64,000 nt of DNA from Siphonodentalium dalli (lineage: Eukaryota; Mollusca; Scaphopoda; Gadilida; Siphonodentaliidae). The stretch lies in contig CP136064.1 of assembly GCA_032622095.1 (NCBI GenBank), forward strand, positions 273,509,614 to 273,573,613, given 5' to 3'. Under the pieces are notes generated by a model that saw only the letters and a list, made by a program, of their open reading frames with translations, had not been told where the DNA came from and did not search any database. Shown in pieces: positions 43,941-56,211 of this stretch (positions are counted from its first letter, which is position 1; each line of letters begins with the position of its first letter). The position numbers and the translations under genes are program-made.

Positions 43941-45427
43941 AACTGGAAATATAGAATAAGCAGAATATTACTACCTTGTAGCTGTAATATATGAAATACA
44001 CAGACATATAAATTTCCGAAAATATTTCAATTTGGATTGTTTTGGTGCATGCGGTTTATTTTTAGCTTTATATCATTAACGATTGCTATGATTTCTTGAT
44101 GACACAAATGTTTTAATTATTCTACTTTTACAGTTTAAAATGATACTTTCATTCTATATATAAAACCGAAAATATTAATTCAAACGTTTACAAATGTGAT
44201 GATGTTTGTGGTCAATATATGCACGTGAATGTGCACGAGTGAGCGTTGGGGTCTGTATCTGTGAAGTTTATTCTCAATTTAATTAGTTAATTTGTATACA
44301 TGTACTTCTAAGATAATAAGAGCAATGCAAAAGATAAATAAACTGAATTTTTCTGATTTTACTAATTTATGTCATTTTGGTGTTCCATATATTTTAGAAA
44401 AAAATAAGCAGCACATTGGTTGAAAGAAACACATTTAATTTAACAGAATTTAAAAACTTGTTTTGGCATAAATGTAGCTCAAACAATCTTTGGTTATCGT
44501 ATAATGAATTATCTGCAGTTTATTCACTTTATGCATAGTATGGAAATGATTTACTCACCTTGAATCTTGTGTTATTTTCTTGTTTTTGTCAGAGAAATTT
44601 GTCATCTGCTTCAGAAAATAATCAATACATTATGGAAGACCGACTTGTACAAAATATGGAATGACATGTCAACAGTATTTAATGACTTCAAACATGAAAT
44701 GCATACAATTGATTCCACTATTAATATTAGCAATTGTGTTGTCAATAATATCAACACCAAGCATAGCTTAAGTATTTTAACTCACACTATACCAACTCGC
44801 ATGTATTTACACCTAGCATTTAACAAAATGCAATAACTACAAAAGAGAACTACCAAAGAAATCTCATGTCTTAAACAGATATATGAACTAGGTATCTATG
44901 TTATGCCACATATAGACCTATATAATGGTTGCAGTTGCTGAAATAGTAGTCATCTAGATATTTTTTTAGGAAAAAATCTGTAAAAATAATCAATAAATTC
45001 CGAAAAATAATACTATTTTTGCATACTTAAGATAACTCAACCTTCAATGATTTACTTATATATCGCAACAAAGAAAGAACCGAAAAGTGGTTGGTGTATG
45101 TTATATATGTGGTAGAAGTTCAACGCGGCGGCCATTTTTTTAAATGGTTGCCATCTTGGATCCGGTGGCCATTTTGATTGGTTTGTCGAGCACATTTTTT
45201 TAGTAATATATATTGATCATGCATACCAAGTTTCATGCTTGTATCACCGACTGAACGATTTGACCATAATTTGACAATTAGCCGCCCTACTATTAGGAAC
45301 AACCTACGGTATAATCATGTACGACGACATCGCAATAGTGTGAACAAACTATCCAAGATATCGTCGGGCCCGATTCCTCCACTTACGATTGTATCGTGGT
45401 CGTCTGAACGTACACTTAGACCCCATA
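43941..45427. other. No confident gene; AT-rich
   Basis: Very AT-rich. Has a GGCGGCCATTTT...GGTGGCCATTTT pair at 45126-45177. The 89-codon ORF at 44567 has no recognisable domain. The last bases before 45427 (RLNVHLDPI in the plus frame) may be the 5' side of the LINE at 46190, split by the MITE. Confidence 0.4.
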
Positions 45428-46175
45428 CCTTACTCGTATTTAAATTCGCGCAGTACTATTTTTAAAACTGAGCGAAAAATAGTACGACTCCTGAGTTTAG
45501 ACCAAACCACAGGGAAATCAGAAGGCAAAATGTCGATGAGTTACATACATGGTATATACATTGCGGAAGGTTGGACCGAATATTAGGCATGCAGGACTAT
45601 AATTTACATGCGGGCCTCTACGTGTGAACCATTAATGCGCTGTACACGTATGACATAATTATATAGCAACAAATCATGGTAACATCATTGATGATGAAAT
45701 ACTTGAAGTACACATATTTCAGACTGATGATGCACGAAAGCACGTCGCCCTATTCACAAATCTGTATTGATACACCGTGACCAAACAGTCTGAGTTAGTT
45801 AATATGTCAACACAAACCACAGCCAAGTTTTGAATTTTTCTTATGAAAGTGTTCTATACGTGGTTGCGGTTTTACTTCTTATAGTTCATTTAAATTAATT
45901 ATGTTTATAACTATTTCAATATAAAAATAATTATTTGGGGCGTATAAACACCAGTCTTCAGAACACATTGATGATGCAGTTATGTTAATTTATGCACGAT
46001 GTAAAGCCACCGTGATGGTGTTTAATATGCACACATATCTTCATTGACGATTAAGATCTGAAACTGTCATATTTTTGTCAGTTTTGAATTCGCGCAGCTA
46101 GTTGCGCGAATTCAAAGTGCGCGAATTCAAAACTGAGCGGAAGATAGTACTGCGCGAATTTAAATACGAGTAAGG
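45428..46175. mobile_element. Tc1/mariner-type MITE, 32-bp perfect TIRs, TA duplication
   Basis: CCTTACTCGTATTTAAATTC begins the left TIR (45428-45459), and its exact inverse ends the element (46144-46175). TA flanks both sides (45426-45427, 46176-46177). The inner ends contain further hairpins (GCGCGAATTC repeats at 46087-46135). No transposase ORF. Confidence 0.85.
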
Positions 46176-46189
46176 TAATTATCTCTGTT

Positions 46190-47220
46190 CAAAGCGTTAA
46201 CAGCGATAAACGCCTCCATTGTTGACCTTGAAGTTTCTGATCACTATGCTTCGTATGTAGAACTAAAAAGACCACCCCGAGTGACACAAGCCTACAAAAG
46301 AGTAGTATGGAATTATTCTGCTGCCGAATTTATAGGCTTAAATAGAGTAATAAAAGAAACTGACTGCATGGTCAGCTTGTCTTAATAATGAAGCAAGCCG
46401 TTTTGACATCAACGAATGCGCTGAGCATTTCAGATATAAGTTTCTGCAGATGGCCGAATCTTTCATACCACGCCGTGATATACTGGTATGCAGAAATGAT
46501 AAACCCTGGTTTGATAGCACAGTCAGAAGACTAATCCGCCAACGCGACCGCTTTAGAAGAAAATCTCTAACACTGTAATACGAGTTTCGCGTGGTCGAAA
46601 TATAAGAAAGCTCGAAATCAAGTGAATAATGCCAAGAAATACGCAAAAAATTAGTATATGGCTCACTTGTGTGAATCTCTTATTGTGAATAATAATCCAA
46701 AACAGTTTTGACATGTTGTCAAAACATTTATGGGTAACAATTATTACCAAGGAATCCCTCCTCTCTCGTATACAAACAAAATGTTCTGCGATGACAAAGA
46801 TAAATCTGAAATTTTAAATAGTATCTTTGTTGCTAATAGTTCATTAGGAATGAAAGCGAAATGTTTGCCGAATTTTGTTGAACGACAGATGAAGTTATCA
46901 CTGAAATACCGATTAGTGAGTACAAAATGTCTAAAAAAATTAAGGATCTACCAACGAAAAAAGCTTGTGGGTCAGATGGTATTAGTCATCGCATGCTTAA
47001 AGAAACACATGCTACTGTATATTATTTAGTATATTATTTCAGAAATCAATAGAACTTTGTCAGTTCCCAAATGAATGGAAAAGGGCGGATGTTATACCTC
47101 TTTTCAAAAAAGGTGAGCAGAAAGATCCTAACAATTATAGGCCAGTTTCACATTCTTGGTAAAATATTATAAAAAATTATCCATAATAAATTACTTGAGC
47201 ATTTACAAAAAAAATACCTT
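46190..47220 (+). pseudogene. CR1-like LINE remnant (end of endonuclease to start of RT)
   Basis: Plus-strand reading: VDLEVSDHYASYVEL (about 46225; endonuclease SDH motif), then KRVVWNYSAAEF, then after frameshifts GIPPLSYTNKMFCDDKDKSE (46745), ILNSIFVANSSL, and FPNEWKRADVIPLFKKGEQK...NNYRPVS (about 47060-47150; RT motif). It matches the copy A family region by region but is diverged, with many stops. Truncated before the RT palm, and replaced after 47220 by hairpin sequence. Confidence 0.75.
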
Positions 47221-47221
47221 G

Positions 47222-47445
47222 TATGATTATTTACGGCAGCGGAGAACCGCCACCTCATCTTGTGTTATTAACTTGTTTAAACAACTTAAACAAGTTAGCT
47301 ATCCTGTGTAAACAAGTTGGTATCTGATCAATCACGGTTATCCATTTTCTACGACAGCGTAGAGCCACCACCTCCTCTTCTGTTACTAACTTGTTTAAAC
47401 AAATTAGTAACAAAAGAGGAGGTGGCGGTTCAAGTGTTGACAGGG
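47222..47445. repeat. Fold-back repeat with 26-bp arms
   Basis: GCCACCACCTCCTCTTCTGT (47364-) pairs with ACAAAAGAGGAGGTGGCGGT (ending 47429) around TTGTTTAAACAA. A diverged half-copy lies just upstream (ACCGCCACCTCATCTTGTG at 47248). Confidence 0.75.
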
Positions 47446-47488
47446 AACCTTATAAAGTCGAAAAGTAACGCGGGGAATATATGTCTTT

Positions 47489-48165
47489 GTTAATACCTGT
47501 TGCTTAATTGTGTATTCATCTGTAGGCGAAGGTCCCAGCTCGAAATTGCATGATTTGTATGTGACTTTCTTTAGCCGATATCGCAATAAATATTGAATTA
47601 AAGGCCCATTTATTTTCGAGTCACCGATTATTATTTGTATAGTGCCTTGATGTACGGTTTTAATAACATTCTATGCCATACAATATGATTAAAATGCTAT
47701 AATTCGTCACAATTTGAAACGTCTGTGTCTCAGAAGAAGCCAGCAGATAAATAGAAAACAGCCGAAATCGTAGAAAGATTCCCAGAATGCAACATAATTC
47801 AAACTAAAAATGTATGTTCAAAGTAAGATGTAGTTATTCCCCTTCCATTGGAAATGGAAAATTTGGGCAAAGAACACCAAGTCGGTAATTCAACAAAAAC
47901 AACATGTTCACAGTTTATTACACCGAAAGTTTATAATACAGTATTTTGGGGACTCCTATTTCAAATGGTCTATAATATGGCATATATTTTATATAAAATG
48001 ATCTGGGGGTTCGAAAATTAAGTTGGCCTTTAATTACCCAGGAGAAATTCCATAATTGTAAGCGAATCAAAGCAAAATCGCTCATAAAGTCACTTAAATT
48101 GTGCAATTTCGAGTTGGGTCCTTCACCTAAAGTGAAGTACATTATTAAGGAACAGAGAATAACTA
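47489..48165. mobile_element. MITE family M1, longest copy (about 680 bp)
   Basis: Left end GTTAATACCTGTTGCTTAAT...GAAGGTCCCAGCTCGAAATTGCA and right end (inverse) AGTTATTCTCTGTTCCTTAAT...GAAGGACCCAACTCGAAATTGCA are imperfect TIRs of about 90 bp. The interior matches 60605-60930 (inverse) and 16860-17170. No transposase. Confidence 0.7.
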
Positions 48166-48980
48166 TAGAAATATATTCCCGAGTTATTTGTTAAACTTTA
48201 TAATGTCTCTGTCAAAACTTCAAAAAGTTCCAATGTTTTGTACTGGTGGAGTATGATATCTACGTGCGTAGCTAAGAGTAGAGATTCATGGGATGATCTA
48301 GAATGTAGTGTGTCTGACATTTGCAAAATGAGGTCCCCAGAGCATGAATTTAGTGACGTTATCCTGCACAACGGGCTAGGATCACCACACGCATCTTCTT
48401 GGAACCTCGTTCTGCTTAGGTCTCGACTGCTATGGGAGACCTAGGATCAGATTGAGGTTTTCCAGCTGAAGTTTGTGCAGTCGGATATATATCCAGACTC
48501 CGTCTCATTACGTTCATCTAAGTTGATTGAGATGAAACACGGTCTGATTTTTGTTAGACTGAAGTTTGTGATGTTCACCCATTTGTCACCTTGATAATGC
48601 AAAATATATTATGCATATTGGGGGAGGGTATTGAAATTTAAAAGAAGGGAAAAGTAACTAAAACAATGTTAATTTGAGACAATAGATGCCTCCCAGAAGA
48701 TGAGGTCTAAGCAGAAGGAGATAACCAGAGAGTGAGTTGGTAATGCTAGCCCGATGTGCGGGATAGCGGCACTAAATTCACCCTCATTCTGCAAATAACA
48801 GACACACTCTATCCAGGCTTGTTGTTGGCCAATGCATTTCATATGACATACTAATATATTGAGTGGGCAGTATATCAGTTATTGTTCGATTGCTTATGTG
48901 TGGTCTACAGTCCCTTAGCGTCTAGTGTTGAATGGTAGATTGGCCGCGTATGGGAACGAATGAATAATCAAGAATCCTTA
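48166..48980. other. No gene; dispersed repeat and a 60-bp hairpin
   Basis: 48170-48290 repeats 14204-14340. 48402-48461 is a hairpin (TTCTGCTTAGGTCTC against GAGACCTAGGATCAG). The rest is unassigned. Confidence 0.45.
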
Positions 48981-49957
48981 GGGTGCATTTACATTGCTAT
49001 AGAAATGTACATAGATCTACACGCAGACTGGTGTAAACGGGTTGATATAGAAATGCACACAGAAAGAAAATGGTATTAGTTCGTGTGAGCAAAAATCGTG
49101 TCCGCTATACGTCACGGTCAACGCCGAAGCATTGCGACAGGCAAATCAGTTTTGATTAATTGTTACTCGGGCTTGGCGAATGTTTTCGTTGTCATTTCAA
49201 CCCGTGTATTTCGAATATTGAACACGGATAGGGACGTGGCAACTTGTTCAACGGTTGGATATTTCATACCTGACACAACATTAGTTGTAATTTCCAAACC
49301 AACAATAGATTGAAAATGATCTTGTAGTTTGATTTTCAAACATTTTATTTGGGGGGGGGGGGGTATTGTTTTCGGACCAATATTTGCATAATTTCTTACT
49401 TTTTATCAAAATTTTGGGCTGGAATGGCCATCAGCTGGAAATTTTCCAACCTTATCATAGGGGCGGGTGTAATGTTGGAAATGTCCAACACTTGGAAAGA
49501 TTGTGACCTGGTCCCTCCCCGTGGCCAGTCATTATCATCATATTTATTGTCTAACAGCTATATATAAAAACTGCATGTAATTTAAGAAAACAATATTGTC
49601 CTACACTGGTCAACATTGTCATTGGAATTGTCATCAGTTGAAAATTTTACTACATTTGGTCAAATATAGGGTGTTGTAGGGTAACTGCATGATTTTCATT
49701 CTTTCTTCGAACCATTATCAAGTGGTATAAGGATACACTTTAAATACCTGCGGCACATACCAAATCGCTGTTATCTGTTGATAGTTGATACATTTTTATG
49801 TCTGGCCTAAACTGACACGACTCGCAGTGAATTGTCAATTACCAGAGTACTGATGAGCGCGCGTTCACTATTAGTAATCATGTTGTGATCACAGTAATGC
49901 GCGACACGTGACTTCATACATATCTGTATACATTTCTATAGCAATGTAAATGCACCC
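48981..49957. mobile_element. PIF/Harbinger-like MITE, TTA target duplication
   Basis: GGGTGCATTTACATTGCTAT (48981-) and its inverse (ending GCACCC at 49957) form TIRs of about 30 bp. TTA flanks both sides (48978-48980, 49958-49960). A G-rich start and 3-bp TWA duplication fit PIF/Harbinger. Contains a 12-base G run near 49352. No transposase recognised. Confidence 0.75.
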
Positions 49958-50300
49958 TTAAGATTTGATATCTTTATATAGTGTATAAGTCTCTGTCGGA
50001 TAACACAGCAAGCATCGGTATAGATGAACAGATGAGTTGGCGGATCGGCGGTCAGGGCTGGAGTGTCTCGGTATTTCTCGATATTGCACTAGTAGTTATT
50101 CCAACGTATGGTGTATCATGCGTCCTGGGGAAAGGAAGTTTATCGTAGATCATGGGAACACATATAAAGAACACATATAACAATATCTATACTATATTAT
50201 GTACTATCGGACACTACCATTTAAAAAAAATGGTTTTGGTAACCAGTGACTGGTTTAAAAGGCACACGGGGCATTTGAGATGTTATTTGCATATGGTTGA
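49958..50300. other. No gene seen
   Basis: Unassigned non-coding sequence. Confidence 0.35.
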
Positions 50301-50301
50301 C

Positions 50302-50372
50302 ATGCGGGCGGGCGGACGGGCGGGCGTACGGGGGGACGGGCAGACGGACGGAAGGACGCCCGAGTCCACATG
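50302..50372. repeat. GC-rich (GGGC/GGAC)n microsatellite
   Basis: GCGGGCGGGCGGACGGGCGG and variants. ORFs on all strands here (Gly/Arg/Pro-rich) are artefacts. Confidence 0.9.
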
Positions 50373-50379
50373 TAGTTGT

Positions 50380-51790
50380 TGGTAGATTCGCACGGACAAT
50401 TGAATTCTTCTTGAGCGAATTTCACTTGTGGGTTGCACCTCACAATTTTGCCCCCAAAATTCAAATTCTGGCAGAGCTACCCACAAGTAGCCGAAAATGT
50501 TCACACCCCACAATTTTTGGTCAGTAGTCTATTTTTAGTTGTTCGTCCGTAATTTGGCCGAGATCATGAACATAAGTGTTTTTGACATTGTGAGAATGTC
50601 ACATGACTTTACAAATTAAATATTGATATTTGCATGTCCAGGGCCATCCTGTAAATTCTGGAATTATGGGGTTTTCGTAAACAATGCTCACTGCAACTTT
50701 ACTAATCTCAGAATTTCGACATTACAGTTTCGTATTAATTTGATAAATATTCCGGATACACAGAGAAAAGTGTTGTGAAAGTAATTGAGGTGAATCTAAT
50801 GCCAAAGGGTTGATATTACTGGCTGAATTAAACACTAAAAACTAAAAATAGATTTTCTGCCGAAAAGTAGTGTGCTGCTTGTGGGTTTCTTCACCATTTT
50901 TTTTTAATTTCAGCACATATTAATGATTGGCGAATAAAATAACAACCTTGCATGGTGTTTGAGTGAGAATATACAGTGGTTTGCACCCCGAGACCAACGT
51001 ACGGATGGCGGACCTCACGAATGGGTACGTGTGTGGTGATTTCTATTGTTCGGACGACTTGTGCGCTGCACCCCATGCACAAGCAAATTCTATATAAAAA
51101 AAAAGTCAATATTAAAAACCATACAGTTTAACCCGTTGATAACTGGATATTTTCTGACAAATTGCTACTTGATTCCAATTTATTCATTGTAGGGATGTTA
51201 AGATAAAAAGTTCAGCAGACAGCCCTATGCTGTTTCTTGAACTTATTATCCGAACATCTCTGCAAATAAATTAACGGGAATCGTGGATAATTATCATGGG
51301 TGTTTTCTGTCACAACATCCCTACAAATGAACAATAGGCCAGTCAAATGCATACCATTAGCACTGAATGATGTGATATTCACAAGTACGGCCGGCGAGAT
51401 TCGCGAATGGGTACTTGTGTGGTTATTTATATTGTTTGGACGACTTGTGCGCTATACACTCCACAAGTAAAGTCTTGAAAAATGTCAATATTAAAAAGCA
51501 TCTAGTTTAACCCTTTAATAGATGGATACTAGATAATAGGTTGTGTATTGATGCCCATCCATTCATTTGTAGGGATTAATGATAATACGTACACCATACA
51601 GCTGTTACAAATGAAGTATAGGCCATTGCAACGCACACTTTTATAGCTCAATGAGAGGATATGCACAAGTATGGACAGTGAGTTCCTCGTATGGTAATAT
51701 TTGTGGGGTAATTTCTGTTTTTCGGACGACTTGTGGGCTGCATCCAAAAGTAAACTCTTGAACAATGTCAATATTAAAAACATCTAGTTT
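50380..51790. repeat. Degenerate tandem repeat, about 285-385 bp period
   Basis: CGGACGACTTGTGCGCTGCA, then CACAAG, GTCAATATTAAAAA and AGTTTAACCC recur at about 51051, 51437 and 51722. A related stretch with CACTTGTGGGTTGCACCTCAC lies at 50422. Confidence 0.7.
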
Positions 51791-52685
51791 AAACGGATAT
51801 GGCTCACTCGAACATTAAAATGTGTGTATACGTAATTCGGGAGGAGGGGTCTCAAAACATACATATGCAACTTATTCCAGAGCGAATTCGTCGATATAGC
51901 GCTATATAGAAAGGCGTTTTGTTTCTTATATTTTTGCGTAAATTTGATATCGTTTCATATGTTCCTGTTACATTTTTCTAATCAGCTTATCTTCCGAGGG
52001 ATGCCGACAGCGTTCGTGTGTTTTCGGAAATAAGTGCATTCTCGATACTGCAATGTTTGTGACGTTTTTGTTTTCCAAGTTTCCCCAGCATCTCTATAAT
52101 TTGCGGTGCGCGATAAGGCGTTTCTGTTGAATCTTATTTGTCCATGCGAGAACAACGGTCTCCGTTGACAATGATTTAATAATAGAACGGTTCTCCAGTT
52201 TGTTACACAATCCCAACATACATTTTATTCATTTACATTGATCTAAGGAACACATTATTTTTTTTCAATTATACTTCGAGTCAGCTCACAATTTTGTATA
52301 GTCAATAGCAGTTGAGCATGGCATGATTCATAATTTATGTTTGGTCGACGAACTTCAATGCCGTATATAGTTCTTTCTAACTATATACCCACCATTGAGT
52401 GGCATTGCGGAAGGCGCGTGTTGGGTGATAGCATGCTTGAAAACAATAAATAGTCGGATTCAACATATTTCAAAAATCAATATATGATAACTCTGAGCTT
52501 TGATGTGTGGGGGTCCTCGACTCGAATCAAATAAATTAATAAATAAATATAGTCACTGTGTTGTTTGTTCACTGCTATAAAGTTCCCATCAGAATATTAA
52601 AAAGTTCCATATTTTGAACGGGATGGATATGATCTCTACGCGCGATAGCCCGCGCCCGATTCTCCATGTGTAGGGATGTTGTGAC
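51791..52685. other. No gene; dispersed repeats
   Basis: 52500-52530 repeats 26845-26885. 52560-52650 repeats 14215-14330. The rest is unassigned. Confidence 0.4.
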
Positions 52686-54110
52686 AGACAGACAACAGAC
52701 ACTTTATTTACAAAGCGCCCCACCCCGATATGCATGCCGCCACAGAAGCCGTCAGCCCGTCCCCGGTACTTGAGTCATCTTATCCAAGCGTGAATTGATG
52801 AGACCCAGAAGTGGAAGCAGTTGCCCCCTCCCCCATACAAGGAAATTTACTCTTCATGGCAAATTGATTGATTTATAGTTGAGACTATATGCTGGTTGGG
52901 TTCAACAACACTCCGGGCAGTATGGGTTCGTGCATAAAACATGTTCAGAATAATTTCCGATATAACTTTCAAGCTTGCGTTTTAGACGCGATTTCAATCT
53001 TATCTCTCGTAAATCATCTTTCTGGTTGTTCCATAATGAGGGGAATTTAAAAACAGGGAATATGTCGAGATATTTTGTCCCATATTTTGGAAGTTTGAAT
53101 AAGCCTGCTTGTCTAGTCGTCATATTACTTCCGGTTTTAGGTTTAATGCCCTGTAATGACTGTGAAAAATGTCAGAAAGACTTCGGTAGATTCTCATTTT
53201 CCAATCCAGCATGAATAAGACATGCAGATTATATAGATCATCCACTTTCAGAATTTTGTTTTTGTGGAATAGTAGTTCAGTATGACTATTATATCGTTTA
53301 TTATTAATGAACCTCAAACTTTTCTTTTGTATCAAGAAAATCCTATGTGCATTCTTGCTATCGCCCCAAATGTGGATACCGTAAAGTAGATGACTGTGGA
53401 CCAGCGACAAATATAATGATTTTAATGCCGAGAATGGGAGAATCTTTTTTGCTTCGTTTAATGAAAAGTTGGATTGCGCTATTTTTTAGCACAGGGTCGA
53501 TATATGTTCATGGTTTGAAGGAGAGATGTTCATCGATGGATATGCCTAAGAATTTATTGGTTGCATACACGTTCTATTACTTCGCCATTGATTGTTAAAT
53601 CTGTACCTAGTATTTCAACTGTTGGATGGGTTGAAAAATCATATATTTTGTCTTCTTTGCATTGAGTGAGTGTGAGTGTCAACGACAATCAAAAAGTGTT
53701 GTTAGTTCTGGCCCTTGAAATCTACGTATTGCAATCTATTCGATAAATAATTTTGAAACCATTTATTAGCCAAACGTCTGATTCCGTAATGGTGGAGTTT
53801 TCATAAAAGAATTTCATGATTTATTGTATCAAATGCCAAAGTGCAATTCATGTTTTTTTTTAGCGTTTTCTGTAGCTTTGTTATTAAAAAAATGAAGGAT
53901 CGGGTGAATTGTTGAGTAGCCAGATCTGAAGCCATATTGGTGTTTGTAAAGCACATTTGTTTTGTTCCAAATAATTTGATAGCTGCTTAACAAAGTTTTC
54001 TCTAATATTTTTGAAAATATGCTTATCGGTCTATAGTTGTCAAAGTTCTGTTTGTCCCCTGATTTATAAATGGGAATGACCCTGGCTATTTTCATCATAC
54101 GCGGTACAAT
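52686..54110 (-). pseudogene. LINE remnant (RT and C-terminal part), internally deleted
   Basis: Minus strand: VIPIYKSGDKQNFDNYRPIS, FSKILEK, and YKHQYGFRSGYSTIHPILHF (54098-53829; RT motifs); FDTINHEIL (about 53825; motif A region); LANKWFQNYLSNR and YVDFKG; a deletion where motifs B and C (YADD) should be; then KIAQSNFSLNEAKK, LVHSHLLYGIHIWGDS (53410-53120); and YGTKYLDIFPVFKFPSLWN (53123-52902). Typical of Daphne/Crack-like or related CR1-superclade LINEs; clade is tentative. The 3' end is about 52686, with CACTTTATTTAC as the inverse of a polyadenylation-like tail. Several frameshifts and the missing catalytic core make it dead. Confidence 0.8.
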
Positions 54111-54566
54111 ACCGAACCAACTGATCGGTTAATTATATGAGACAATGGAGTGGCAATTTGATGGATTATCATTTTCATGAGAGAAACTGACATGTCATGA
54201 TTATCTTGGCTATTTTTTCATTGGAAATGAATTTATCAATGGGAAATTATTTCTGATATTAAAGACCAAGATATTTGTCTCCCAGACCGCTGGATCGATT
54301 TCAACAAAATTTGCTGTGACGCAAGTAGTAAGGGCGCCCTTACTACTGACGCATAGGCGAACTCCGGTTGATTTTATAACGGCGTCATTTTCATTTTTTC
54401 TTTAATTTAGTTTTTTTTTTAAATTAAATTAAAAATAAAAATATTAATTATTAATTTGTTTTTAAAACGCCAATTCTAGCAAGGAGTTAAATCTAAACAA
54501 ATCAAGACACGGATTCTAATACACCCAATAGGCTTGATAGGGGTGTGTGTAAGAACATTTCGTTAC
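54111..54566. other. No gene; AT-rich, part of a dispersed repeat
   Basis: GTAGTAAGGGCGCCCTTACTAC (54328-54349) is a perfect 22-bp palindrome. 54400-54470 is an A/T-only stretch. Confidence 0.45.
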
Positions 54567-54639
54567 CTGTGTCTGCATATATCCACACTCCGCAAACGAT
54601 GGAATAAACGAACACTAGTGTGACCATCTTCACTGCCAT
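54567..54639 (-). CDS. Signal-peptide first exon (secreted protein, partial)
   Basis: Minus-strand ATG 54639-54637 opens 24 codons (MAVKMVTLVFVYSIVCGVWI...) that read as a signal peptide: short basic start, hydrophobic core, then a polar end (YADT). It ends one base into the next codon at CAG|GTAACG (donor 54566-54561), so phase 1. A phase-1 intron straight after a signal peptide is the common layout of secreted lectin-type genes. The C-type lectin exon at 34158-34349, same strand and downstream, starts in phase 1 and would splice in frame, implying a 20 kb intron. That link is inference; other partners are possible. Confidence 0.5.
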
Positions 54640-56211
54640 CTTGTCTTCAAATGAATTGAAATAAGCATGGGCGTGTTCAGTTAGCACATGAGATCATGAG
54701 TTATACAAGTGCAATCCGGAAACAATGTCTAATGGTCAGTGGCGAGGTTGCGATGCGTGAACTCGAGTTCGACATTCAATAAATGCAGCATGAGAATATT
54801 GGCACAAATGTGCCGGGCGCATCATGTTGCTGCTATTGCAACGAGGGGCACACGTGGCTCAGTATGTAAGGTGCATAGCATATTATTCCAACATAACGCG
54901 CCCATCAATAGATGAGCTGGCTCGAGTCCCGAGTGTGTCCACTCCCTTAGAAATAAAAAAAAACACTCCAATAAACCATGGTGAAGACACCGTGGCATTC
55001 ACCGTGGTGATTCCAACATGTAGAAAGAAGTAAATTTACCAGTTACTATGGTAACACTCGTCTAGTGAATCATCACCATATTATACGCACAACGTAAACA
55101 CACCCATATATTATACTCTAACGAAATTGACCAATCCATGTATTTCACCAATATATTTACCGGTATGCAAGTATGTACATGTGGTGGTTCTATTGTAGTA
55201 ATTCTACCAGGGCAATTTACCTCGATATTAGGGTAATTTACCACGATATTACCGGAGTACGATTTTTGAAGATTTAAACTTTGAGTCAACAGATTGGAGG
55301 TCATGTTCTTCTAGACTTTGCAGACTTATTTTCAAGAATATTCTTGCCCATTATGTTAACGTTTGGGTATGAGACCGGGTACAATTGTTTTCCACTTATC
55401 AACTAACAAAATATGATTTTCTTGTCACAATATTCTTTCTGTGTGTGGCAGTTTTACCGGATGTGACTATTTTAACAGCAATACACACCGCGAAGGCCAC
55501 CCACACCTTTATAGTCCAGTGCATTTGTAAGAAAAAAAGTGTCAAACCTCAAACTAATTGAAACACAATGTTTCTTAGCAGGAATAAGTATATTAACCCA
55601 TTATGAATACATACCAAAAATAAAAAAGGATCAAGAAAGGCGAAATTGATAATTTTGTGAAATAAATGTGTCAAAATTTGGTAAAAACTCCATTTATGGC
55701 TATTCAAGGATGTTTATAAAATAAAGTCCATTCCACAAGTCCTTCCATTTATATGTCCATTTTATTGAATACACAATTCTGATTACAAAACAGAGAAATT
55801 TTCCAGATAAGATGAGTATTTTTTAAGTTATGTGTCTCCAAAATTGGGAGTTTGTCTAATTTCGGAGCCTCAATTTCTAAGAATAAGCTAAAATACATAT
55901 TGATTATCTAGTATTTTACAATATATTGCTGATGTTTTATTTTCCTCACTATATTGTGCACAAAAAATGATTACGTTATGCATCTATGATCGAGAAGACA
56001 AAAATATTTGTAAACAAAATGTGTGTTCCATTGTATGGACTTAGTCAAATTGGCCTTCTGACACATAACTGGTGCGATGAAGTACCATATTTGAGGTCAT
56101 ACAACTCAATAAATTGATATCCATATGCCCTAGCCCTTATAAAACAATCTGGTTTTCTGTGATATTCTACCATGTTGATTGGAACCAGGTAATTTTACTC
56201 TGATAAAATGC
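54640..56211. other. Non-coding; weak tRNA-like and inverted motifs
   Basis: 54852-54930 has TGGCTCAGTATG (A-box-like) and GGCTCGAGTCCC (B-box-like), about 65 bases apart, which may be a SINE head. CCATGGTGAAGACACCGTGGCATTCACCGTGGTG (54977-55010) is dyad-rich. 55065-55120 holds a diverged single unit of the minisatellite at 56212. The rest is AT-rich and unassigned. Confidence 0.35.

Noticed and set aside
44567-44836. 89-codon plus-strand ORF
   Set aside because: AT-rich background, no domain, no splice context that I could support.
50255-50527. Overlapping Pro/Arg/Gly-rich ORFs on both strands
   Set aside because: They arise from the GGGC/GGAC microsatellite.
54852-54930. Possible tRNA gene
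   Set aside because: A- and B-box-like strings are too far apart and no cloverleaf could be drawn; at best a SINE head.
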